NCBI RefSeq assembly: GCF_002105155.1 | Contig: NW_019029006.1 | Coordinates: forward strand, 310,001 to 374,000 | Length of the DNA stretch: 64,000 nucleotides | Source: Lobosporangium transversale | Taxonomy: Eukaryota > Mortierellomycota > Mortierellomycetes > Mortierellales > Mortierellaceae | Direction of reading: 5' to 3' | Part shown: piece by piece, positions 55,449 to 64,000 of the stretch | Position numbering within the stretch: the stretch's first letter is position 1 | How the letters are laid out: each line of letters opens with the position of its first letter | The notes under the pieces: generated by a model | Database searches by the model: none | What the model was told of the DNA's origin: nothing | Seen by the model: only the letters and a program-made list of their open reading frames with translations | Position numbers and translations under genes: made by a program

Positions 55449-57879
55449 ATGAGCAACAGTGATATCTATAACGATTTTGAGGGCAACAACAGTAACACCG
55501 CTCCAGTGTCTAGGACTTCCTCAAATACTAATACCGCAATAGGCGTCAATAACAGTATTGACAATCATTCTGAAGAATATCTCTGGAGTAACCATCCACT
55601 ACCACAATTGCAGGACTCACTCCGTCAACGTGGCCAGCCGACAGTCGGGAATAGGAATACTCTAAAGAAGCGGCAGGGCGGAGTAATTGTACCATCATTG
55701 ATAACAACGATCCAGGACAACAGCAGTAGCTATAATAACAGTAATAATAATAGTCGTTCTCAAACAACTGCAAATCACCTGCTTAAAAAAGAGAACATAT
55801 CTCCTATGACGAACAATACCATGGCACTATCCAATGGAAATGAGGATATGGAAGATAGCGGTAGCAATGGTTCATTTGTGCGCTCAATGTTTGATGAAGG
55901 AATAATACAGTCATCACTAGGGACCATTGAGAAGAAGAGAATTCATAGGACATCTTCGATCCAGTCAATTCGGTCAAAGTTCCCAAAGAGAACCAACAGC
56001 TTTTCAGCGCACTTTACGGGTAAGTGGACGAAATTCTATACTTTTTTTTTTTTTGTTTTACTTTGTTGTTGTTGTCGGTTTACCTCATCTCTCTACTTAC
56101 TGTATTTCTCTGTAGAATTTATCAACAGGCGTAAGGAAGCATTGGAAACGCAAAGACAGGAGATTTCAGTTTACACATCTCCTATGACGGTGCTTTCGTA
56201 CTTTGTACTGTACATACTTCATGAGTTTCGGGTAGCACTCCTTTGGATTTTCTCTCAGCAGTATTTGCTCGTTGCTATGCCAATCATCGCAATGACAGTT
56301 TACTTCATCTATCAAACAGATGGTGCTCATCAGCCGGTATGTTTCTCTCCTTGTTATGGAGATATAGAGTTGTTTTTTTTTTTTTTTTTTTTGTAAGATA
56401 ATGTCTTATACATCCCCTTATAATAGAAATTGGACCTTATTCTACTGTTTTTAGTTATTGAAACACGCTGAATTAGGACTGATCTGGTATGGATATTGGA
56501 CACTACTTGGGATTGCCTCATCAGTTGGATTGGGTACTGGATTGCACACGTTCGTCTTGTTCCTTGGACCGCATATTGCGGATGTGACATTAACAGCCTA
56601 TAAATGTGGCAACACCAACTTTGATGTACGTGGCGATCATAGGTAATGGAAAAGCTTTAAGAGTGGCGACCGAATACTTCCAAAAGAATAGTCAATGGAA
56701 AAACGAACTTCCATCTTCTCATTTAACTAGCATACTGATTAATCCCTCTCCTATTTGTTGAAATTGCGGCCCATTGTTCTTTTTTTTCAGATACATCTGT
56801 AAACCGTTGGAATTGATGAGAGAACCTCTAACGATCTACACTATTTTTCAAGCGGTTCAATGGGAGAGTTTCTTTTGGGGTTTTGGAACTGCCATTGGTG
56901 AACTACCGCCATACTTTGTTGCAAGGGCTGCTGCACTCTCAGGGAATAGGAATGAGGAATTGGCTGCTATTGAGGACCTGCTCAAGAAGAAACCCGACTC
57001 AGTCTCATATAAGGAGCGTATTCTGCTTATGGTACACGAAGGAATGAAGCGTTTAGGATTCTTTGGTATCTTTTTGTGCGCCTCCGTAAGTCGTAGTTAT
57101 GGCCGGCTATACTCTTTTTCTTTGTGGAGATGCTTTCTTTTTTGTTACTTAGCTATCAGAGGATAAAGGTATCTTCCACCCCTAACCATCCTACTGACGG
57201 CTGACCATTCTTTTCTTTTTTTACTCTCTTTTCGATGGTCCTTTAGATCCCCAACCCTCTTTTTGATCTCGCAGGGATCACCTGTGGCCACTTCTTGATC
57301 CCATTCTCGACCTTCTTTGGCGCCACTTTCCTCGGAAAGGCTGTTGTGAAGTCATCAATCCAGGTAAAACGAAATTTCCGTCAACTCGCAAGAAAGCGTG
57401 GTTATGCTCTTTGTGCAAAAAAAAAAAAGAAAAAAAAAAAAAAAAAAAAAAAAGCTCTTTAGACCGCTCTGCTGACCAAGTTCTTTTCTCTCCTATTGTA
57501 GACACTCTTTGTAATCCTCATGTTTTCAGCTGATACATTGGCTGCTTTCATGGGATGGCTCGAGACTTCGGTCCCGTTGATCCACGGATACTTGGCTGAC
57601 GGCATCAACTCACAGAAGGGAGCTCTGCATGGAAAGGATCGAGTTTCGGAAGACGAGCTGGAGAACTCGACCAGTCTTGTTGGGCTAATCTGGAACACAA
57701 TCATCTTCATCATGATCTCCTATTTCTTGCTGTCGATCGTCGAGACAATGGCGCTGGCGCAGATCAAGAGACGACACGACCAAGAGATTGTAGAGTTAGA
57801 GGGCAAGATCCGTAGTGGCGATACTAAGGAGTTCTTTGTAGAATCTCCAAAAGAATTCATTGAACCAAGCAAACAATGA
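55449..57879 (+). CDS. VMP1: VMP1 (vacuole membrane protein 1, lipid scramblase)
   Basis: Six exons (55449-56019, 56116-56336, 56455-56642, 56791-57085, 57247-57363, 57502-57879) encode 589 aa. VMP1 is an ER multispan protein with a VTT (DedA-like) domain that works with TMEM41B in autophagosome formation and phospholipid scrambling. Diagnostic strings are [40 protein letters not shown], and [10 protein letters not shown] directly followed by [16 protein letters not shown] and [13 protein letters not shown], the two half-helix hairpins of the VTT fold. An Asn/Ser-rich disordered N-terminus of about 190 residues, longer than in animals, precedes the core. VMP1 is absent from Saccharomyces but present in many early-diverging fungi, in line with the proposed placement. 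Firm. Confidence 0.95.
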
Positions 57880-58132
57880 GTCCAAGCAGCAAGCAAGTAT
57901 CAGAATCAATAACAATAGGTGCAACTGCAACAACAATACCAACAAGTGTAAGTACAAAAGCGTCAGTGACTACTTCAACATTGGATCTAGAGAAGCAAGA
58001 CAGAAAAAATATATTTTGAATAGAATCCCTCAGCACTTTCAAATATACGCCGCCATCAATATTTATCTATTAGTATATAAACAGGGTCATTGCGACAATA
58101 AAAAAAATAAAAATAAAAAAAAAAATAGTGTT

Positions 58133-59898
58133 TTATTTTTCAGCAACTGGTCTGTCATTTACGAGAGGACTTTTCATTCTGGCTTCCATCTCACTGCCAG
58201 CCTTCTCGCCTTCTCGTGGGCGTCTTTCAAGTTCTCTATCACGATGGCGATGACGATCATAGTCACGATGTCGCTCTCTATCTCTGTCTCGATCTCGTTC
58301 CCTATCTCTATCTCGTTCTCTGTCTCGATCCCTCTCCCTGTCTCTTTCCTTCTCTCTATCGCGATCTCGTGGTCTCTCACGCTCTCTATCTCTATCTCTT
58401 TCTCTGTCTCGCTCCCTCTCACGTTCACGCTCACGGCTGTAGCCTCTACGACTAGACTCCCTTTCACGTTCGCGATCGCGGTAGTCATACCGTCCATAGT
58501 CGGGATCATATCGAGAGCTGCGAGAGTATCCTGAACGGGATCCCGAGGGCGACCGTCTTCTGCTACTGCGCCTATAGTACTCTCTGTCGATAGAACGCGA
58601 CCGACTCCGTCTCCTGGTACTACTGCTCCTAGATCTCGATCGTCTCCTCGAAGAGGATACTAATTTCTCAAGCAAGGAGGCTGCAGACGCCTGTTGAGCT
58701 GCAGTAGCAGAACTGGTACTGGTAGCATCTGCTGTTGAAGGACGAGCAGGAGAACCATCCTGACTCTTGGAGGCAATGTCGGGTGAAATCCCAGGAATGT
58801 CGCTTAGATCAGGAAGAGGTCCACCCGCTTCCAGCTCTTCCAATTTCTTTAAAAGTGATGGGTCGCCTCCACGATTGACAAGTCCAATAAGGATATTCTT
58901 GTACCGGGTGCGAATAGGATCCGTTGCTGGCGGTGGTTGAATCTGTGGAGGTTGCATCATCTGCGCCTGCTGCATCATAAACGGCATAGGTCCACTGTGT
59001 CTAGGTAAGTTGATCCTAATACAAAAAAAAAAAAAAATCAGTCATCAAATCTTTTGGATTTAAAATGCAAAATATGACAAACATCTACTTTTGTTTTTCA
59101 TTTGGATGATACCTCAGTCGTCGATCACCAATCATCTTGTCGGTACTCGAGAGAGCCTTCTTGGCACCTTCAATGGTATCAAAGTCCATGAATGCAAACC
59201 GTGTTGGGTGAGTGGGTTTGCCTGCAATGTTAACTCGCGTAACCTTGCCACAGTCCTGAAAGACTTCTTCTAGCTGTTCCTGAGTCACTGTCAAGGGCAA
59301 GTTACCAACGTAGACTGTTTTGGTATCTACTTTATCTAGATCGACCTGCGTCTCCGCGGGCCGTTGCTGTTGGTATTGAGGCAAGATATTTGGATTATAG
59401 AGCGTCATATGAGGACTAGGATATAGAGGTTGAAATTGGTTGCTCATTGGCATACCCATACCCATATTCATACCCATAGGCATGCCCATACCCATACCCA
59501 TGCCATTGTACTGTGAGTGGTTGACCAGTGTGTTCCCCATACGGATCATAGGATTACCGCTGTTGCTGTTATTGTTTTGATGTGGTGTCGTAGCCGCGCT
59601 GCTATTATTAATGTTATTATTCAAGACCAAATTAGGGAACGGGCGTCCTATTGGATTAAGTCCTATTGCTGTTGCTGGAGTTCCAGTAGCTATAGCAGTA
59701 GTAGATGATACTGTCACGTCCATCTGAGTTACTGCCAAGGGTCGTCCACCAAATAAAGTTCCTGTCAAATGTGTTGCTGTCACAGCTGCATCCTTATCGC
59801 GATACTCGATAATTGCTTCAAATCCAGAGCCAAGTGGACTAGAAGGAAAAGAAAGAAAAAGAAGTGCGTTTTTTTCTAAATCACATTTGCACTATCTT

Positions 59899-59943
<45 letters not shown>

Positions 59944-60194
59944 CATAATTTCGATTGGCGCCATATATATTTAATAACTGAATATACCTTGGGATGAGTA
60001 CAAGATTATCCAGTGGGCCGATGAACTCGAACAGTTTCCTGATCATGTCTTCATTCACAACCGGCGACAGTTTGGACGCCTAAAAAAATAAAGGCATGAA
60101 AAGATGGTGAGTAAAAGTGATCTACCCTTTTGTCATCTTAATCTACTAGCCACAATGTTATTGGTAATACCTGCACTTTTGCTCCTATTGCCAT
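58133..60194 (-). CDS. SREK1-like SR splicing regulator, two RRMs plus RS domain
   Basis: Four exons (60171-60194, 59988-60079, 59089-59838, 58133-59015) give 582 aa. A degenerate RRM lies at residues about 1-75 (EDMIRKLFEFIGPLDNLVLI then TATHLTGTLFGGRPLAV). After a Met/Gly/Asn-rich linker with GMGMGMPMGMN repeats comes a standard RRM at about 210-287 (KTVYVGNLPLTVTQEQLEEV and TRFAFMDF). The C-terminal third is a long RS/RE/RD domain ending in basic and Lys residues. The same order and the THLT, TRFAF and GDR strings occur in SREK1 (SFRS12), a regulator of alternative splice sites in animals, from memory. Start codon ATG at 60192-60194. The short 8-codon first exon encodes MAIGAKVQ. Fairly firm for type. 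Confidence 0.87.
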
Positions 60195-60524
60195 CGTCCA
60201 CTTGTATTTGCTTGGTATTTACTGTTGCTTACAATATTGCTGCTGTTTCCTGTTGGAGTAAAAAATAAAAAAATAAAAAAAAAGTTGCGGCAGGGAGATT
60301 CGTGCACATGTACACACACCTCACATTGAGGACACAAAGTCTGACTTGCAAGAATAAAAGATAAAAGACATGATTAACATTTACACTTAATCTGAAAACA
60401 AAACGTCAATACTCTGCTTTATTTCCAAGACTAGATCCAGGAACTACAAGACTACGAGCCATTTATTACATTTATTACAACAAATGTATTTTCTCCTCCT
60501 ACTTCATTGACATCTTTCTCGACC
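60195..60524. promoter_or_regulatory. Divergent SREK1-like/NMNAT-like promoter
   Basis: 330 bp shared by the two genes. AT-rich with an A-rich patch at about 60257-60283. No clear known motif. Confidence 0.35.
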
Positions 60525-61541
60525 ATGCGGAAATCATTCTTACAGATGGCTCTTGCCAAAACTACGGGCGCATCATTAAAAACTTTTCAGACAACGCTCA
60601 CTTCTACAAACTCATGGCCGTTTACAATGGACCGTCCGCCTTCCACTGAGCGGCCTACTAGGATAGCTATTCTTGATTCTTCCTTCAATCCACCTACAAA
60701 GGCTCATTATCATCTTCTGAAAGCAGCTGCAAGGGTTGGCTGCGATGCTGTACTATTACTTTTAGCAACCAATAATGTGGATAAGGGTCAGACAGGTGCA
60801 GGCGCCGTGGAGCGTTTAGAGATGATGGAAGCCATGGCTATGGATTCTATTTCGAATGATAAGGAAGATCCTGCACTCCGACAAATAGCTGTTGGCTTAA
60901 CTGTAAAGCATTGATGCGATCTCCCAAAAAAAAAAAAAAAAAAAAAAAAAAAGAGTCGGACGTTTTCAATACTGTAGCAGTCGTCAATTTCTCTGATGAT
61001 CCTCTTCTATTCGACTACCGTTTTTCTTTATATCTATACTTTCCTTGTCCCTAATTTTTAGACCCATGCTAGATTTATGGACAAGGCACAACCGATCTTA
61101 GATCAATATGAACCCAACACTGTTCAATTATCATGGATTATGGGTCACGATACCATGACACGGCTATTTGATCCCAAGTATTACAACGATGTACATGCGG
61201 ATATGGCGCCGTTCTTTGAGAAATGTGATGTGATCTGTTCTTCAAGGCCAGGTCATGGCAGCCGAGAAGAAATGATGCGATTTGTAGAACAGAGTGGACA
61301 CAAGGACAAAGTCACGCTAGTAGATATTATTGAGACTGAAGAAGTCAAGTCGAGTCTGCCTTCTACTGTTGCCTCTACTGCTGTTTCTACTGCTGAGAAA
61401 AGACATGGAATCGAGATTAGAGAGATATCATCGACCATTGTCAGAGATGCTGTCAAGAACAAAGATTGGCTGTTGGTTGAGCGCTGTGTTCAACCATCCG
61501 TTAGAGAGATCATTGAGAAAAATAGTCTCTACGCATCATGA
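60525..61541 (+). CDS. NMN adenylyltransferase-like protein (Pof1 type)
   Basis: Two exons, 60525-60902 and 61062-61541, encode 285 aa. It is a nucleotidyltransferase of the HIGH superfamily; fungal Pof1-type members are reported nicotinamide-mononucleotide adenylyltransferases linked to NAD synthesis. The nucleotide-binding loop reads IAILDSSFNPPTKAHYHLL (Thr58 to His61 for the T/HxxH motif). LLLATNNVDKG and SWIMGHDTMTRLF follow, and the C-terminal ISSTIVRD motif is at about 248-255. An Arg/Ser/Thr-rich N-terminus (MRKSFLQMALAKT) could be a mitochondrial presequence. If the intron were retained the protein would stop at LTVKH. A Ser/Thr/Val-rich insert (SSLPSTVASTAVSTA) lies before the last motif. 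Family sure, exact substrate inferred. Confidence 0.88.
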
Positions 61542-62813
61542 AGTCATTCAGTATAAATATATTTATAATAATCATTCATAGTCTAAAAAGTAAAGTTGGC
61601 TTTTCTTTTTAACTAATAAATCTGAAATCAAGGGTGCATAGAGCATTAAATATACTGTATACAACTTTAGCGTGCAATACATGTCTGTGGCCCAAGTGAG
61701 GCAGATATTTAACATCCAGCTGCACGGATATATTTTTATGCTTCTTTGTAAGAATAAAAAGAGGCGAGGCTCAAGTTCAGTTGGTTGGTGGAGAAAGGCC
61801 ACACGCTCACTTTTTTTTTATCTGCATGGCTTGGTTGGTTAAGGACCTTCTCAATTGACGGGTGCTGAAAGATAAATACCACTCAATTTTATTCCTGAAC
61901 AGGTACCTTTTTTGTTGTAAAAAAAAAAAAAAAAAAAAAAAAATTCTTCATTGATGTTGTTGCCCTAGTTGTCTTCACTCACTTGATCGACCGTTATGCC
62001 AGCGGGTCAAAACAAAAAAAAAAAAAAAAAAAAAAAAAAAGATGCAGTGTGGTCTGAGTTGGCTTTTATTCATTTATTTAGTTTTATTAATGTACTTTAT
62101 TGTCCCACCATTGATGAGTTCTTCTGAAAACAAAGATCCTCTCAAGAGTGGACACGTACGCCGTTCCGTTCAAGATTAGGCTTTATTGAGGGATGAGCTG
62201 CAGTTGTCTCCTCGTGTGTCCCTTATTCTCATTCTCTCTAGTCTATAAGTTTCTAAGCATGCTTTATTTTAGTCCTGACACTAAATAAATGATCATTATT
62301 AGAGATGGAAAGATACAGGGACCAGGGACAGAGGCAGGAACAACGACAACAACAATACATTATAGGTCCCATCTCTCTCTCCTTCTCCTTTTCTGTCATC
62401 AGTTATCAGTTATAACGTTAAAAGCGAACGTTTTTTATTATATTATATTATTTTATTTTATTTATTTATTTTTGATAACTTGTTTTCTACCATTGGTTTG
62501 ACCATGGCCCTGGTCGTTATCCTGCTCCTAATTCTATTTCTATGGTCTTCTGGTCTCTGTCCGGTTGTTGCCAATTGTTCCATCATCACAACTAGATATC
62601 TAGTTCTGTTGAGAGGATGTTGACCACTTGGCATGTACCACATTCTTATCTGTGCAGACTATACCTATTATGACCATCCAAGGATAGAACAGATTGTTCA
62701 GTCATAGTGTAAAAGTGTAAAGCATAAAGAGGGTAAGGGTAAGAAGAATATGAGAACGAAGAAAACGCTCCCATCCTTGACATGTACAGTAACATGTTAC
62801 TGAACCATCTTTA

Positions 62814-62840
62814 TTGTTTGTTTGTTTGTTTGTTTGTTTG
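62814..62840. repeat. (TTTG)n microsatellite
   Basis: About six to seven tandem TTTG units in a spacer. Confidence 0.85.
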
Positions 62841-63029
62841 CATTAATACTTTTTTTCTGACAATTTTTTTTAGAATACAAACGCACGACTGTTGGAGACA
62901 CACATGCCATTCTGTGATTTATTTTAATACATTATTGTTTAAATGTATGCAGTAAACTCTAGTTCTCTAGTCCTCTAGTCCTGGCATCTCCACTTGCTTC
63001 CTTTCCTCCTGCTGTCGTTATCAATCTTG

Positions 63030-63500
63030 GCTCTCTCTTTTTTTTTTTTTTTTTTTTTTTTTTCCAGCCTTCAAGACGACTATCACACCATTCGGCATTT
63101 CTTTTTCTCTTTTTTATTTTTATTTTTTTTATTTTTTAATCTCTCTCTTTCTCTTTCTCTTTCTCTTCCCTTCGTTCCTTCCCTTTCCTTTCTTCATCTC
63201 TTTCCATCTCCTCCATCATCTCCATCTCATCCTGTCATCCTTCTCTCATCTCATTTCATCTATTTCGCTATTTTTTTTTTTTTTTTTTTTTTTTTCCATT
63301 TTGTTTAGTACTTATCACTCTATTGTCTTATTATAATATTTTATTTACTTTGTGTCCCTTTATAAATTTAATCTCATTATTTATTTATTTTTTTTTGCCC
63401 TGCACACCACGCGAGAACTCTTTCTCTTTCTTTCTCTTACTTCGTCTTTTCCTACATCCTTTACTCGTTTTTTCTTGTCCTGCTGGCCAGGACAATATCA
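63030..63500 (+). promoter_or_regulatory. Pyrimidine-rich leader upstream of GAL10
   Basis: Nearly continuous CT-rich sequence (TTTCTCTTTCTC-type repeats and T runs) on the coding strand over about 470 bp, ending about 60 nt before the ATG. CT-rich blocks before the start are known in fungal promoters and leaders. Here the length is notable. Function inferred. Confidence 0.4.
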
Positions 63501-63559
63501 TTTACTTTTATACTTAATCACTGTTTTACACAACACCCACTCTTCTTTATCACAAGTCA

Positions 63560-64000
63560 ATGACCATGCCACATCGCTCAGAAGACGAGAATACTATCTT
63601 GGTCACTGGCGGCGCCGGTTTCATTGGTTCGCACACTGTCGTTGAACTCTTGTCCCAGAACAAGCGACTGGTCATTATCGATAACCTCTGCAACTCTTCA
63701 GAAGAAGCCCTGCACCGTGCCAAGATCTTGGCTAATAACCGAGGCTCTCTGGTCTTTCACAACGTCGACATTCTTGATGCTCATGCATTGGAACGGGTGT
63801 TTGAACAATATAAATTCTCAGCCTGTATTCACTTTGCGGGATTGAAGGCCGTCGGTGAATCTGCCCAAATTCCATTGGGATACTATCAAACCAATGTTAC
63901 TGGCACTCTTAATGTTATTCAGCTTCTTCAAAAATACAACTGCCGGAACTTCATCTTTTCTTCATCTGCCACTGTCTATGGTTTGCCTATCTCTGATGAG
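63560..64000 (+). CDS. GAL10: UDP-glucose 4-epimerase, 5' part
   Basis: The frame is open from the ATG at 63560 to the window end (147 codons, no stop), so the 3' part lies outside. It is an NAD-dependent extended SDR enzyme interconverting UDP-glucose and UDP-galactose (Leloir pathway and wall precursor supply). Seen: the Rossmann motif TGGAGFIGSHTVVELL near residue 16, DNLCNSSEEAL, NVDILD, CIHFAGLKAVGESAQIPLGY and FIFSSSATVYG, whose SSSATVYG is the catalytic Ser region; the Tyr-x3-Lys pair would follow downstream. A second in-frame ATG lies two codons on. No intron in the visible part. Whether it is fused to a mutarotase domain as in Saccharomyces cannot be seen. Confidence 0.95.
   Translation, partial: MTMPHRSEDENTILVTGGAGFIGSHTVVELLSQNKRLVIIDNLCNSSEEALHRAKILANNRGSLVFHNVDILDAHALERVFEQYKFSACIHFAGLKAVGESAQIPLGYYQTNVTGTLNVIQLLQKYNCRNFIFSSSATVYGLPISDE

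Larger units (their letters stand above)
61542..63559. other. 2-kb spacer and GAL10 leader
   Basis: No gene recognised. Contains A runs near 61920-61943 and 62012-62040, a (TTTG)n repeat at 62814-62840, a 16-bp perfect palindrome at 62787-62802, and from about 63030 to 63500 a strongly pyrimidine-rich tract that leads to the GAL10 ATG. Confidence 0.5.

Noticed and set aside
58160-58534. Plus-strand open frame opposite the RS domain of the SREK1-like gene
   Set aside because: Low-complexity antisense of the Arg-Ser codons (Ser/Ile/Phe repeats), a usual shadow.
1-64000. tRNA, rRNA, transposase, reverse transcriptase or CRISPR signatures
   Set aside because: Looked for by eye on both strands (T-loop-like GGTTCRA boxes, DDE/RT motifs, regularly spaced repeats); none convincing. 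A tRNAscan and repeat-library run would be decisive.

Overview
The window is a gene-dense stretch of a fungal nuclear genome. Nearly every gene is split by short GT-AG introns (about 60-150 nt), A/T homopolymers of 15-35 nt are everywhere, and the encoded set is plainly eukaryotic (COMPASS methyltransferase, 26S proteasome ATPase, Sm protein, prohibitin, ribosomal proteins). Remains of Crinkler-type NTPase genes, a PsuG-PfkB fusion enzyme and a VMP1 gene point to an early-diverging fungus, most likely Mortierellomycota or a related Mucoromycota lineage. That placement is inference, because no rRNA or mitochondrial marker is present.

Layout. 0-3.6 kb: decayed accessory DNA with two Crinkler-like NTPase relics and one orphan exon. 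3.6-12.4 kb: SDHAF1/Sdh6 (-), a 902-aa SANT-domain protein (+), cytochrome oxidase subunit COX4 (+) and a 12-exon pseudouridine-phosphate glycosidase/kinase fusion (+). 12.5-20.8 kb: a four-span membrane protein (-), SmB (-), prohibitin-2 (+) and ribosomal protein uL5/RPL11 (+). 20.8-27.1 kb: a 1.9-kb stretch without a recognisable gene, then Pch2/TRIP13 (-) and a peroxisomal SDR-SCP2 enzyme ending in SKL (-). 27-35.7 kb: gene-poor and repeat-rich, with a small secreted repeat protein (-) and a sensor-like single-pass membrane protein (-). 35.7-50.2 kb: RPT4 (-), uS17/RPS11 (+), a tiny secreted peptide gene (-), THOC3 (+), SET1 (-) and a PRA1-family protein (+). 50.5-51.1 kb: a clathrin heavy chain relic. 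51.7-64 kb: ERO1 (+), VMP1 (+), an SREK1-like SR protein (-), an NMN-adenylyltransferase-like protein (+) and the 5' part of GAL10 (+), which runs off the end.

Most genes are unrelated housekeeping genes, as usual in eukaryotes. Several pairs are divergent and share short promoters (RPT4/RPS11, SET1/PRA1, SmB/PHB2, SREK1/NMNAT). Two genes (RPL11, SmB) have a first exon consisting only of ATG followed by a long intron, and RPS11 has a four-codon first exon before an 847-nt intron. Exon joins were worked out by hand from GT/AG sites, reading phase and remembered protein-family alignments. All coding totals given are multiples of three. No database search was possible.

The least ordinary items are the small secreted repeat protein at 29182-29493, the T-run/A-run blocks at 3' splice sites, the ATG-only first exons, long strand-biased pyrimidine leaders, and the clathrin and Crinkler relics. 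I did not find a self-contained novel multi-gene system.
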